64,000 nucleotides of DNA, from positions 3,038,001-3,102,000 of the forward strand of contig OZ242253.1 of NCBI GenBank assembly GCA_965206975.1, written 5' to 3'. This DNA is from JAAXGI01 sp965206975. GTDB lineage: Bacteria > Gemmatimonadota > Gemmatimonadetes > Longimicrobiales > Gaopeijiaceae. The notes beneath the pieces were generated by a model that was not told the DNA's origin, made no database searches, and was given only the letters and a program-made list of their open reading frames with translations. Below are positions 53,203-62,467 of the stretch, in pieces; position 1 is the first letter of the stretch; every line of letters begins with the position of its first letter. A program made the translations under genes and the position numbers.

Positions 53203-55615
53203 CCAACTCCTCCTCTAGAGCGCGAGTAATCCCTCCGAGCGAGGCCTCTACCTCCTCGTCCTTCAATGTGCGGTCCTCCGCCCGAAAACGCACCCGCACG
53301 GCCACCGAGCGCGTTCCCTCGGGGATCTCATCCCCGCGGTACAAATCGAACACCTCGACCTCCCTGAGATCCCTTCCCCCCTTCCCCCGGATGAGCGAGA
53401 GCGCCGCCTCCACGGGGATCTCCTCCGCGAGGAGGAGTGCGAGGTCCCGCTCTGCCGAAGGATGGTTCGGGAGCGCCCGGAAGGTTGGCACCGGCGCGGA
53501 GGAGGCCTCCTCCGGGAGGGTGAGCTCGATCCCCCAGACGTCGCCGCCCCACTTCGGGAGATCCACGTGGTCCGCGCGGAGCCGCCCGCCCACACCCCAC
53601 GCCGTCCCCTCGGGGTCGAGCAGGCCGAAGGCGCGCTCCGGGCAGTAGAGCGTAGGCCCTGGGGCGGGCGGCGGCGCGGGGCCAATGTCCCACGCGCGGC
53701 CGGAAGCGACTACCCCGGCGAGCCTCTCGAGCAACCCCTTGACGTACCAGAGGTCGAGTGCGACCTCCGGCCCGCTCCAATGTGCCGGCTCCCTCATCCC
53801 ATGGAGAATCGCCGCCACGTGCGTCCGCTCCACCGGGAGCCCTCCCGGCTCCCCCGGGAGGAAGATCGTACCGATCTCAAAGAGGCGCACGTCCCGGTTC
53901 CCGCGCCGGAGGTTGTGCTCGAGGCGGGAGATGAGACCCGGGAGGATGGCGCTCCGAAGGAATGCCTCCTCCGACGAGACGGGATTCGAGATCTCGACCA
54001 CGCCGTAGCGGCCGGAGGTGAAGGCCGGCACCTGGGCCTCGAGGAGACCCGCCCCCGTCAACTCGTCCCGAATCGCGTCCTCCAGCCGGAACTGGGGGTG
54101 ATCTGGGACCGATCCCGGCCGGAAGGCGCCGAGCCGGACGGGGAAGTTGTCGTAGCCGTGCATCCGGGCTACTTCCTCGACCAGATCCGCCTCGCGCGTG
54201 AGATCATAGCTCCGGTAGCCGGGCACCTCGACCGAGAGGCTGCCCGCCGCCTCCGGCTGGACCGGAAGGCCGAGCGGGCGCAGCAGCGTCTCGATTGCCT
54301 CGGGCTCGAAGGGCACCCCGAGAAGCTGCTTCACGCGCGCAGGGCGAAGGCGGATTCGGTCGCGCTCGAAGCGCCGGGCACAGGTGTCGAGGAGGGGGCC
54401 CGTAACCTCACCCCCCGCCGTCGCCAGGATCACCGCCGCCGCCCGCTCGATCGCACGGCGCATCCCCTCCGGATCCACGCCCCGCTCGAAGCGGTACGAG
54501 GCCTCGGTGGAGAGGCCGAGCGCCTTTCTCGTTGAACGGATCGATGCCGGCTGGAAGAGTGCGCACTCGAGGAGCACGTCGGTCGTCCGATCCGATACCT
54601 CTGAATCCGCCCCCCCGATCACGCCGGCGACGGCGATCGGAGCCCGCGGATCGCAGATCGCGAGCATTCCCGGGGAGAGGGTGCGCTGCACCCGGTCGAG
54701 CGTTTCGATCGCCTCGCCCTCCCGAGCGCACCGGACGACGACGGTCCGCTCCGGGATCAGCTCCAGGTCGAAGGCGTGAAGCGGCTGGCCGAGCTCGAGG
54801 AGGACGTAGTTCGTCGCATCGACCACATTGTTGACCGGCCGGGCCCCGGCAGCACGGAGGCGCCGCTCCAGCCAAGGCGGGGAGGGACCGACCCGAACGC
54901 CGTTCAGCCGGAGGGCGAGGTAGCGGTGACACAGCCCACCCTCCTCGATTCGGACCGTCACCCCCCCGCCTGAACTCTCTCTCGCGTCCGTGACCACCTC
55001 CACGTCCTCGAGCGCCTCCCGAACGCCGTGTGAGCCAGGGACGGGGGGAAGGGCGAGGTCTTGGTCGCCGCGGACCGAGAGTTCCCTGGCGAGCCCGAAG
55101 TGCGAGAGGAGGTCGGAGCGGTTCGGCGTGATCTCCACGTCGAACCTCAGGTCCTCGAGTCCGAGTACGCGCGCGAGGGGCTCCCCGGGCTCTGGCGTAC
55201 CATCGAGGGCAAGGATTCCGTCTCCGCCTGGCCCGAGATCGAGTTCCGCCTCGGAGCAGAGCATCCCTGCCGAGCGCTCGCCGCGAATCGTCACCCTTCG
55301 GATCCGCAATCCGCCGGGGAGGCGGGCCCCGACGGGAGCGAATGCGTAGCACCGTCCCGCAGTGACGTTCGGGGCGCCGCAGACGACCTGGACGACACCC
55401 TCGCCCCCCTCCACACTGCAGATCCTGAGGCGGTCCGCATTCGGGTGGGGGGAGATATCGTCGACCCGGCCCACGACCACACTCTCGAGGCCGGCAGAGA
55501 GATCGGTGACGGATTCGAGGGGGAAGCCCCGCACGGCGAGGTGCTCCTCGATCTCCCGGGGCGTTCCGAGCGGACTCGCGGCACACGCCTGGAGCCACCG
55601 GTAGGAGACGTTCAT
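53174..55615 (-). CDS. pheT: Phenylalanyl-tRNA synthetase beta subunit
   Basis: An 813-residue subunit of the alpha2beta2 enzyme. N-terminal start NVSYRWLQA, an EMAP/tRNA-binding domain (VVVGRVDDISPHPNADRLRICSVEGG; key residues about 45-70), the B3/B4 editing domain (GVTVRIEEGGLCHRYLALRLNG, ATNYVLLELGQPLHAFD), B5, the central catalytic-like domain and the C-terminal FDX-ACB anticodon-binding domain (FDLYRGDEIPEGTRSVAVRV). Length is normal. It starts 3 bp after the pheS stop. Confidence 0.96.
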   Translation of the reverse strand: MNVSYRWLQACAASPLGTPREIEEHLAVRGFPLESVTDLSAGLESVVVGRVDDISPHPNADRLRICSVEGGEGVVQVVCGAPNVTAGRCYAFAPVGARLPGGLRIRRVTIRGERSAGMLCSEAELDLGPGGDGILALDGTPEPGEPLARVLGLEDLRFDVEITPNRSDLLSHFGLARELSVRGDQDLALPPVPGSHGVREALEDVEVVTDARESSGGGVTVRIEEGGLCHRYLALRLNGVRVGPSPPWLERRLRAAGARPVNNVVDATNYVLLELGQPLHAFDLELIPERTVVVRCAREGEAIETLDRVQRTLSPGMLAICDPRAPIAVAGVIGGADSEVSDRTTDVLLECALFQPASIRSTRKALGLSTEASYRFERGVDPEGMRRAIERAAAVILATAGGEVTGPLLDTCARRFERDRIRLRPARVKQLLGVPFEPEAIETLLRPLGLPVQPEAAGSLSVEVPGYRSYDLTREADLVEEVARMHGYDNFPVRLGAFRPGSVPDHPQFRLEDAIRDELTGAGLLEAQVPAFTSGRYGVVEISNPVSSEEAFLRSAILPGLISRLEHNLRRGNRDVRLFEIGTIFLPGEPGGLPVERTHVAAILHGMREPAHWSGPEVALDLWYVKGLLERLAGVVASGRAWDIGPAPPPAPGPTLYCPERAFGLLDPEGTAWGVGGRLRADHVDLPKWGGDVWGIELTLPEEASSAPVPTFRALPNHPSAERDLALLLAEEIPVEAALSLIRGKGGRDLREVEVFDLYRGDEIPEGTRSVAVRVRFRAEDRTLKDEEVEASLGGITRALEEELGVRLRTSEA

Positions 55616-55618
55616 CGG

Positions 55619-56647
55619 TTAGGCGAACTGCGAGAGGAAACGGACGTCGTTTTCGAAGAAGAGGCGGAGGTCCGGGATCCCGTAACGCAGGAGGCCAATC
55701 CGCCCCGGACCCATCCCGAACGCGAATCCCGTATAGCGCTCGGAATCGACGCCGCATGCCTCGAGGACGGCGGGATCCACCATCCCGGCCCCCATGATCT
55801 CGATCCACTCCGCCTCGGCTTCCCCCCCGTCCGCGCTCCGGCACACCCGCTTCACGTCCACCTCGGCCGAGGGTTCGGTGAAGGGAAAGAAGGAGGGACG
55901 GAACCTGATCCGGGTCCCCGGCCCCCAGAAGCGGCGGGCGAACTCGGCGAGGGTGGCCTTCAGATCGACGAAGCTGATCCCCTCGTCGATGGCGAGCCCC
56001 TCGAGCTGCATGAAGGCGGGGGTATGGATCGCGTCGTAGGAATCCCTCCGGTAGACCATCCCGGGCGCGAGGACGCGGATCGGGGGCCTGTAGCGCTCAA
56101 GCGTTCTCACCTGGACGGGAGAGGTGTGGCTCCGAAGGAGGTGGCCCCCCTTCAGGTACAGGGTGTCCTGCTCGTCGGCGGCCGGATGATCGAGTGGGGT
56201 GTTCAGCGCCTCGAAATTGTACCACTCCGTCTCCGCCTCGGGGCCCCGGACAAGGGTGAAGCCGAGGGAACGGAAGATGGTGACGAGGTCGTCGATCACC
56301 TGCGTGACCGGGTGGCGCCCACCGATCCAGCGCGTGCGCGAGGGGAGGGTCAGGTCCGTCCGGGGTTCTGCGCGGGGCTGGGCTTCGAAGGCGGCGCTAC
56401 GGGCCGCGACCGCCGCCCGAAGATGCTCCTTTACCCGATTCGCGGCCGCGCCCACGCGGGGCCGCTCCGAGGGTTCGAGCCCGCCCACGCGGCGGAGCAG
56501 CTCGGGGAGCCGGCCCTCCCGGCGGCCGAGGAAGTGCACCCGGACCTCCTCGAGCGCGCCCAAGGTCTCGGTCGCCTCGACGGCACGGAGGCCTTCGACC
56601 TCGAGCCTGCCGAGGTCACCGACGAGCGAACTACCGCTATCCGCCAT
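55619..56647 (-). CDS. pheS: Phenylalanyl-tRNA synthetase alpha subunit
   Basis: 342 residues. The N-terminal coiled coil is followed by the class-II catalytic core: motif 1 GGRHPVTQVIDDLVTIFRSLGF, DHPAADEQDTLYL, motif 2 VYRRDSYDAIHTPAFMQLEG and motif 3 GFAFGMGPGRIGLLRYGI. It forms the complex with PheT and is cotranscribed with it and with rplT. Confidence 0.96.
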   Translation of the reverse strand: MADSGSSLVGDLGRLEVEGLRAVEATETLGALEEVRVHFLGRREGRLPELLRRVGGLEPSERPRVGAAANRVKEHLRAAVAARSAAFEAQPRAEPRTDLTLPSRTRWIGGRHPVTQVIDDLVTIFRSLGFTLVRGPEAETEWYNFEALNTPLDHPAADEQDTLYLKGGHLLRSHTSPVQVRTLERYRPPIRVLAPGMVYRRDSYDAIHTPAFMQLEGLAIDEGISFVDLKATLAEFARRFWGPGTRIRFRPSFFPFTEPSAEVDVKRVCRSADGGEAEAEWIEIMGAGMVDPAVLEACGVDSERYTGFAFGMGPGRIGLLRYGIPDLRLFFENDVRFLSQFA

Positions 56648-56670
56648 CCGATCGTCCGACGGGTCCGGCG

Positions 56671-57027
56671 CTACGTGAGCGTCTCCCTCGCTTGCTCCGC
56701 CAGCCGGGCGAAGGCGACGGGATCCTTCACCGCGAGTTCGGCGAGGGCTTTACGGTCGAGCTCGATCCCCGAGCGCCTGAGCCCGCACATGAAGCGAGAG
56801 TAGGAGAGTTCGTGCGTGCGCGCGGCGGCGTTGATCCGGGTGATCCAGAGGCTTCGGAAGTTCCGCTTCTTCTTCTTCCGGTCGCGGTAGGCATGCTCCC
56901 ACCCCTTCTCGACCGCGTCCTTCGCCGTACGGTACAACTTCTTTCGGCCGCCGAAGTATCCCTTCGCCTCGCGGAATATCTTCTTCTTCCGGTCGTTTCT
57001 CGGCGGCGCACCCTTGGTGCGTGGCAT
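56671..57027 (-). CDS. rplT: 50S ribosomal protein L20
   Basis: 118 residues. Basic N-terminal tail followed by AKGYFGGRKKLYRTAKDAVEKG, RKKKKRNFRSLWITRINAAAR and GLRRSGIELDRKALAELAV, all diagnostic. Needed for early 50S assembly; in many bacteria it represses its own operon by binding the leader or an mRNA pseudoknot. It follows rpmI by 36 bp, the infC-rpmI-rplT order being universal. Confidence 0.98.
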   Translation of the reverse strand: MPRTKGAPPRNDRKKKIFREAKGYFGGRKKLYRTAKDAVEKGWEHAYRDRKKKKRNFRSLWITRINAAARTHELSYSRFMCGLRRSGIELDRKALAELAVKDPVAFARLAEQARETLT

Positions 57028-57063
57028 GTCAGTACTCCCCCTTCGGTCTCGGCTCTCGTCCGG

Positions 57064-57261
57064 CTACGACCCCGGGATCAGACGCTTCATTCGCGGCTCG
57101 TCGGCCTTGGAGACGAGCGTCACCTTGCGGAGTTTCCGCTTTCGCTTCCTCGTCTTCTTCGTGAGGATATGGCTCTTGTAGGCCTTCCATCGGCGAAGCC
57201 TCCCGCTCGCCGTCCGCTTGAATCGCTTGGCCGTCGCGCGGTTCGTCTTCATCTTCGGCAT
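57064..57261 (-). CDS. rpmI: 50S ribosomal protein L35
   Basis: 65 residues: MPKMKTNRATAKRFKRTASG followed by the Arg/Lys-rich core and K-S-H-I-L-T-K-K-T-R-K-R-K-R-K-L-R. The start MPKMK at 57261 is the family N-terminus; an extension of five codons upstream is not. Lies between infC and rplT. Confidence 0.98.
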   Translation of the reverse strand: MPKMKTNRATAKRFKRTASGRLRRWKAYKSHILTKKTRKRKRKLRKVTLVSKADEPRMKRLIPGS

Positions 57262-57319
57262 CTGGACCCTCCCCACTCTTCGCTAGGACGCCGCCCCGGA
57301 CCCCGGACCCCCGGGTCGT

Positions 57320-57838
57320 CTATTTTCCGGCAAGCGGCGCGAGCACCATGATCATCGTGCGTCCTTCACGCGATGGCTGACTCTCGATCTTCCCGACATC
57401 CTCCACATCCGCGACTACCCGCTCGAGGACCTCGAGACCGAGCGCCGGATGCGAGAGCTGGCGGCCGCGGAACATCATCGTAACCTTCACCTTGTCCCCG
57501 TCCGTGAGAAACCTTCGCACGTGGCGCGTCTTGAAGTCGTAGTCGTGCTCCTCGATGCCCGGGCGGTACTTGACCTCCTTCACGTGCATCGTGTGCTGCT
57601 TCTTCTTCGCCTCCCGGGCGCGACGCGCCTCCTGATACTTGTATTTCCCGTAGTCCATCAGGCGACACACCGGGGGGCGAGCCTCTGGAGCGACCTCGAC
57701 CAAGTCGAGCCCCGCATCCGATGCCCTCTCCCTCGCCTCGTCGAGGGACACGATGCCGACCTGGTCTCCGGCAGCGTCGATCAGCCGGATCGGGCTGATC
57801 CGAATCTGGTCGTTGACGCGGACCTTTTGATCCTTGAT
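57320..57838 (-). CDS. infC: Translation initiation factor IF-3 with ATC start codon
   Basis: 172 residues binding the 30S subunit and checking start codons. The N-domain RVNDQIRISPIRLIDAAGDQVG, the linker Y-G-K-Y-K-Y-Q-E, and the C-domain KEVKYRPGIEEHDYDFKTRH are clear. No ATG, GTG or TTG gives the right N-terminus; an ATC at 57838, 5 bp after GGAGGGG, starts I-K-D-Q-K-V-R-V-N-D-Q-I-R, matching the family. Non-standard starts (ATT in E. coli) let IF-3 restrict its own synthesis. A longer frame exists upstream but its protein has no similarity. Confidence 0.9.
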   Translation of the reverse strand: MKDQKVRVNDQIRISPIRLIDAAGDQVGIVSLDEARERASDAGLDLVEVAPEARPPVCRLMDYGKYKYQEARRAREAKKKQHTMHVKEVKYRPGIEEHDYDFKTRHVRRFLTDGDKVKVTMMFRGRQLSHPALGLEVLERVVADVEDVGKIESQPSREGRTMIMVLAPLAGK

Positions 57839-58145
57839 GGCGCCCCTCCGTTTCCGGTTCGCATGCAAAAAAATAGGCCCGGACGTTACCGGGTCTCTCA
57901 CGGGGCGGGGCGGTGAACCGCAACTCTCCGGCCTGCCTCCATCAAGACCCGGCGGCGTCGTCGCCCGGATGCGCCCGGGGCGGGCCGATAGGTGGAGGAG
58001 GGCATGCCCCCCTCGCTTCCGCATTGTCCCACTTACCGGGTGGAAGATAGGTGCGGGGCGTTGGGCGTCAAGACGGGGGACGGGGAAGCGAGGAAGGCCG
58101 GAGCGCGGCCACGCCCCCGACTCGCCTCCGGTCCGCCGCGATCTC
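57839..58145. other. infC leader region, 307 bp
   Basis: Between thrS and infC. It contains a short hairpin with seven T (listed separately) close to infC and otherwise no coding sequence I can support; the thrS-proximal part is GC-rich. Confidence 0.5.
57867..57893 (-). terminator. Possible terminator/attenuator before infC
   Basis: On the minus strand CCCGG-TAACGT-CCGGG is followed by CCTA and T7, ending about 30 nt before the infC start. A 5-bp stem is short for full termination; it may attenuate transcription from thrS into infC. Attenuation in the infC leader is known in other bacteria, but not shown here. Confidence 0.5.
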
Positions 58146-60071
58146 CTATGGCCCGGGGGCGCGCCGGCGGATATCGCTTCGGATCCGCTCGAGGAAGGCG
58201 TCCCGCCCCATGATCTCCTGTTTCTTCCCGAGACCGCGAACCCGGACGGCGACGGTACCCTCCGACGCCTCCCGCTCGCCGATTACGCACATGTACGGCA
58301 CCTTCCTGATTTCCCCGTCCCGGATCCGGTAGGAGAGGCTCTCCCGCCGGGCGAGGGTGGCCCGAATCCCGTGATCCGTCAGCGCGGAAAGGAAGTCCTC
58401 CGCGCTCTCGCTCCACACCTCGGACACGGGGAGCACGCGCACTTGCTCCGGAGCGAGCCAGAGGGGGAAAGCGCCGGCGTAGTGCTCGATCAGGCCCCCG
58501 ACGAAGCGCTCCATCGACCCCACGAGGACACGGTGCAGCATCACGGGCCGTTGGCGTTCGTTGTCGTCGCTGATGTACTCGATGTTGAACCGCTCCGGGA
58601 GGTTGAAGTCGAGCTGAACGGTGGGGCCCTGCCAGGGCCTGCCGATCGCGTCGATCAACTCGAAGTCGAGCTTCGGTCCGTAGAAGGCGCCGCCTCCCTC
58701 GTCCACCCGGTACTCGACGTGTCGCCGATCGAGGACCTCCCTCAGGACGGAGACCGCGTCGTTCCACTCCCCGTCCGTCCCGAGCGCCTTCTCGGGCCGG
58801 GTCGCGAGCACGACCGTGTACGGATAGCCGAAGACTGTCAGCATCTCGTCCACAAGGGTGAGGAGCGCCTCGATCTCGCCAGGCACCTGCTCCTTCGTGC
58901 AGAACACATGGGCATCGTCCTGCGTGAAACCCCGAACGCGAAGCATCCCGTGCAGCACACCGCTGCGCTCGTAGCGGTAGACTGTGCCGAACTCGGCGTA
59001 CCGGATCGGGAGCTCGCGGTAGGAGCGCTGTGCGGCCTGATAGAGGCAGATGTGCCCGGGGCAGTTCATGGGCTTCGGCCGGTACCGGCCCCCTTCGATC
59101 TGCACCGCACCGAACATGCTCTCCGCGAAGTTTTCGAGGTGCCCGGAGATCTCGAAGAGTTGCTCGCTCATGACGTGCGGTGTGTAGACGATCTCGTAGC
59201 CGTGCCTGAGGATCAGCTCTCGCTCGAAGGCTTCGATCTCGTCTCGAACGATCGCGCCATGCGGCCTCCAGAGGATGAGCCCCGACCCCACGCGCGAATC
59301 GACTGTGAAGAGGTCGAGCTGCCGACCGAGAATGCGGTGATCGCGCTTTTTCGCCTCCTCGAGACGCTCGATGTGCTTGTCGAGCTCCTTTCGCCTGAAG
59401 AAGGCGGTCCCGTAGATCCGCTGCAGCATCTGCCGGGTCTCGTCGCCCCTCCAGTAGGCACCCGCTGTCGAGAGGAGCTTGAAGTGCCTGAGTCGTCCCG
59501 TGCTCGGCACATGCGGCCCCCGGCAGAGGTCTAGGAAGGGCCCGTCGCGATAGACGGTGATCACCTCCTCCGCACCGAACTCCTCGAGACGCTCGAGCTT
59601 GAGCGGATCGTCGGCGAAGAGCTCGGCCGCCTCCTCCCTCGTGACCCGCCGTCGCTCGAAGGAGAAGTCCGAGTCGATGACCCTCTGCATCTCCGACTCG
59701 AAGGCCTCCAGGTCTTCGGGGGTGAAAGGCTCCTCGACCCCGAAGTCGTAGTAGAAACCCCCATCGATCGCAGGGCCGAAACCGATCTCGGCCCCCGGCC
59801 GTAGCGCCCGGACCGCCGTCGCCAAGATGTGTGCCGAGGAGTGCCTGAGGAGGGGGAGAGCCTCCGGGTCGCGCTCGGTGATGAGGCGCACGGACGCATT
59901 ACCCTCGAGGGAGTGGTCGAGGTCGACGAGTTCCCCCCCCACTTCGGCCGCGAGGGCGGCTTTCGCGAGCCCCGGTCCGATCGCGAGGGCCACGTCGCAC
60001 GGCGTGGACCCCGCGGGGAGCTCCAGCACCGTCTCGTCGGGGAGCGTCAGCTGGATCGATTCGGAAGACAT
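58146..60071 (-). CDS. thrS: Threonyl-tRNA synthetase
   Basis: 641 residues. N-terminal TGS domain (about 1-60), the editing/second domain with HSSAHILATAVRAL, the class-II core with MSEQLFEISGHLENF, NCPGHICLYQ (zinc cysteine), FCTKEQVPGEIEALL and the motif 3 region HRVLVGSMERFVGGLIEHY, and a C-terminal anticodon-binding domain. Full length. Heads the thrS-infC-rpmI-rplT-pheST run. Confidence 0.97.
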   Translation of the reverse strand: MSSESIQLTLPDETVLELPAGSTPCDVALAIGPGLAKAALAAEVGGELVDLDHSLEGNASVRLITERDPEALPLLRHSSAHILATAVRALRPGAEIGFGPAIDGGFYYDFGVEEPFTPEDLEAFESEMQRVIDSDFSFERRRVTREEAAELFADDPLKLERLEEFGAEEVITVYRDGPFLDLCRGPHVPSTGRLRHFKLLSTAGAYWRGDETRQMLQRIYGTAFFRRKELDKHIERLEEAKKRDHRILGRQLDLFTVDSRVGSGLILWRPHGAIVRDEIEAFERELILRHGYEIVYTPHVMSEQLFEISGHLENFAESMFGAVQIEGGRYRPKPMNCPGHICLYQAAQRSYRELPIRYAEFGTVYRYERSGVLHGMLRVRGFTQDDAHVFCTKEQVPGEIEALLTLVDEMLTVFGYPYTVVLATRPEKALGTDGEWNDAVSVLREVLDRRHVEYRVDEGGGAFYGPKLDFELIDAIGRPWQGPTVQLDFNLPERFNIEYISDDNERQRPVMLHRVLVGSMERFVGGLIEHYAGAFPLWLAPEQVRVLPVSEVWSESAEDFLSALTDHGIRATLARRESLSYRIRDGEIRKVPYMCVIGEREASEGTVAVRVRGLGKKQEIMGRDAFLERIRSDIRRRAPGP

Positions 60072-60168
60072 CTGAGACGGCAGGAGGTGGAAGAAGGGTG
60101 TCCGGAGGGGGCGTTGTTCCGTGCCGGCGCCGGTCAGGTTACGACTCTAGTCCCCGTGGGGACGCAGG

Positions 60169-61095
60169 TCAACGAGCGGGCTCTAGCTCTAGCCGAAGAG
60201 AACGAGCACGAGAGCCCCCGAGAGCGTGACGACGGTTCCGGCGAGACGATCCCTCAGCTCGCCCTCCCGGAAGACCAGGCACCCGAGGAGCACGGGCCAC
60301 CACGGTTCCTGCGCGCTTGATGCTCAGGATGTAGGAGGCAAGGGTCAGCGTCAGCGCCTCCATCTGGAGGATCAGCATGAATGCGAAGAGTGCGCCGTGG
60401 ATGAGGAGTCCCCCCCTTCCGGCCCCGCGGAGGCAGGAGAGGAAGGGGTGCAGCCACCCGGGCCTGCCGTCCCCACCCTCGGCCCTCGCGGACGCGAGGG
60501 CGAAGGGGAGGAAGAGGACCGAGAGGGTCAGAGAGAGCATCACCCCGTAGAATGCGGGGGAGGAATCGAGCACGGCGACGCGGTCCATTGTGCCCGTCAC
60601 GGACCAGATCACGGCGACGGCAAGGGTGCGGAGTGCGGCTCCGTCCCTCGCTAAGGCGAAGATCGGAGCGAGTACGCCCGCTCCGATCGAGCTGAGATTG
60701 AGGAGGTAGACGCCCGAGACGGTGAGCCCGATACCGATGAACCCGCCGGCCCGAGGAATCTGCCCAAGGAGTACCCACTCGACGGCAGGGACGAAAATCG
60801 GCGTGAGCGCGAGGAGGGGGAAGGTCAGACTCAGCTCCCCCGTCCTTAGCGCCGAGAAGAAGAGGTAGGAGGCGAGGAGGTGTCCCACCGCCGCTCCCGA
60901 CCACGTCGGCCAGAAGCCCGGGTCCACCGGCGGCAGGCCGCGAAGTGCGAGGTAGAGGGCGAGTATCGGGAAGGAGAACCCGTATAGGGCCCACGCCCCG
61001 GGGAGTGCTCCGACCCGGCGCGAGATGCGAGTCGACCACGCCCCGTGGAGTGCGTAGAGGAGTGCCGTCCCGACCGCCAGGAGGGGCCAGATCAC
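60169..61095 (-). CDS. EamA/DMT transporter with frameshifted C-terminus
   Basis: 308 codons as read, but the last about 45 are out of frame. The helices before are a normal EamA pair (SYLFFSALRTGELSLTFPLLAL, FIGIGLTVSGVYLLNL, ...TLTLASYILSIKRAGTVVA). One C too many at about 60294-60296 then changes the frame; reading with one base removed gives LLGCLVFREGELRDRLAGTVV and LSGALVLVLFG ending at TAG 60189, a correct tenth helix. Function is export or uptake of a small metabolite; substrate unknown. Base-call error or recent inactivation. Confidence 0.8.
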   Translation of the reverse strand: MIWPLLAVGTALLYALHGAWSTRISRRVGALPGAWALYGFSFPILALYLALRGLPPVDPGFWPTWSGAAVGHLLASYLFFSALRTGELSLTFPLLALTPIFVPAVEWVLLGQIPRAGGFIGIGLTVSGVYLLNLSSIGAGVLAPIFALARDGAALRTLAVAVIWSVTGTMDRVAVLDSSPAFYGVMLSLTLSVLFLPFALASARAEGGDGRPGWLHPFLSCLRGAGRGGLLIHGALFAFMLILQMEALTLTLASYILSIKRAGTVVARAPRVPGLPGGRAEGSSRRNRRHALGGSRARSLRLELEPAR

Positions 61096-61126
61096 GCCCT
61101 GTGTCCCGCCGCAGGGGACCCGGACG

Positions 61127-61576
61127 CTACGGGACGGGCTCGGAAGTCTTTGGGAGGGTGGCCCGGTCCACCCCGAGCTTCAGCACTTCGTCGAGGACGA
61201 AGAGATCGGTGAGAAGGGTTCGGATGTGCACCGAAGCGTTCAGGTTGTCGATGAGCTGCGAGGTGATCGACTCCTGCGCCTGAACGAGCGCGACGACCGC
61301 CAATGCCCGCCCCGCGTCGGCGTCGACGACCGAGTGGAAGCGGCCCAACTGCTCGCTGGCATCCGGACCTCCTCCGGCCACAAGGGCCGCGAGCTCGGAT
61401 CCCAGCTCGGCGAACGCGCTCGCCATCGCCTCGAGATGCGTCCTGACCTGGGCCCCGACCCTCCCTGACTCGGACTCCTGCGTGATTCCCTGCGCCGCAT
61501 AGGCCAGGAAGAACTCGTATGCACCCTCGATCGCGTCGATTCCCGCCGCGATCTTCAGGCGAGTGTCGCTCGCCAT
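61127..61576 (-). CDS. Helical protein of unknown function
   Basis: 149 residues with no membrane segment and no motif I recognise. It is rich in Ala, Leu and Glu, with long helices (EGAYEFFLAYAAQGITQ, LEAMASAFAELGSELAALV, ALAVVALVQAQESITSQLIDNL). Start ATG at 61576 chosen for the end of the hydrophilic N-terminus. It follows the cytochrome b gene by 10 bp and may be an accessory factor of the molybdenum hydroxylase. Confidence 0.6.
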   Translation of the reverse strand: MASDTRLKIAAGIDAIEGAYEFFLAYAAQGITQESESGRVGAQVRTHLEAMASAFAELGSELAALVAGGGPDASEQLGRFHSVVDADAGRALAVVALVQAQESITSQLIDNLNASVHIRTLLTDLFVLDEVLKLGVDRATLPKTSEPVP

Positions 61577-61586
61577 CCGCCGTAGC

Positions 61587-62465
61587 CTACTCGGAGCCCG
61601 GTTGGGCCGCCGTCGAGGCGGCGCCGACGCCCGCCTCCTCCGGCGCGGATTGAGCCTCCTCACCCGACACATTCCACTGCGCGGCGTCGAAGTGTTCCAA
61701 GTACTCGTCCCTCGTGATCCACCCCTTGATCATGGACCGGGTGAACCAGAGCTTCTCGGGCCGGACAGCGAAGTAGATGTGCGCAATCAGCAGTCCCACG
61801 AATCCCACGGCCGAAAGCCCGTGCACGACGTAGACGAGCCCCCAGAGACCGTCCGAAATTCCCAGCACGTAGGGGTTAGCGACCCAGAAGTACGTGTCGA
61901 TCCTGAGCATCATCAGGACCCCCGTGGCGAGCACTGCGATCCCGGCGAGCGCCGTGATGTGATGGAAGGCCTTGTTCTCGAAATTCCACTTGCCGGTGCG
62001 CTCGTGGCCTCCCGCCTTCTTCAAGAAGCTGCCGAGCCGGCCGACGACGTCCGTGGTCTCCTTCACGGTGAGCCACATCGTTTCCAGGGTGCCCCGCTTG
62101 ACGGTATCGATCGTGTGATACACGACGTAGACGCCGAAGACGACACCCGCGATCCAGTGGATCGTCACCCAGGGGAACTGAAGCCCGAGGATCGGGACGA
62201 AGGCGGTAATGAGGAGGATGAAGGTGGTCACCGCGAGGAGCAAATGCGAGATTCGTGCGCTCCCGCCGTGCCGCTCGATCTTCTCGGGGAGAGCGGCTGC
62301 CGCGGCGAGATCTGCGGGGCCTTCCGCAGCCTCCTTCTTGTGGAAGATCGCGTGCACCACTACGAAGAGCGCGCCGAGAGCGGCAACCAACCAGAGAACA
62401 TTCCATGCGAGGCCGAGGAGGACCTCCTGTCCCCACGGATTCGCTGCTATGCGTACAAAGTCCAT
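61587..62465 (-). CDS. Di-heme cytochrome b (formate-dehydrogenase-gamma-like)
   Basis: 292 residues. Five or so membrane helices: GLAWNVLWLVAALGALFVVV, ISHLLLAVTTFILLITAFV, TIHWIAGVVFGVYVVYH, HHITALAGIAVLATGVLMML and VVHGLSAVGFVGLLIAHIYF. Conserved histidines within them are likely heme b ligands, as in FdnI/FdoI and HyaC. It would pass electrons from a peripheral dehydrogenase to quinone. It lies 2 bp after the FAD subunit gene, in the same operon as a molybdenum hydroxylase, an unusual electron outlet for that family. Soluble tail is Ala/Glu-rich. Confidence 0.82.
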   Translation of the reverse strand: MDFVRIAANPWGQEVLLGLAWNVLWLVAALGALFVVVHAIFHKKEAAEGPADLAAAAALPEKIERHGGSARISHLLLAVTTFILLITAFVPILGLQFPWVTIHWIAGVVFGVYVVYHTIDTVKRGTLETMWLTVKETTDVVGRLGSFLKKAGGHERTGKWNFENKAFHHITALAGIAVLATGVLMMLRIDTYFWVANPYVLGISDGLWGLVYVVHGLSAVGFVGLLIAHIYFAVRPEKLWFTRSMIKGWITRDEYLEHFDAAQWNVSGEEAQSAPEEAGVGAASTAAQPGSE

Positions 62466-62467
62466 AA

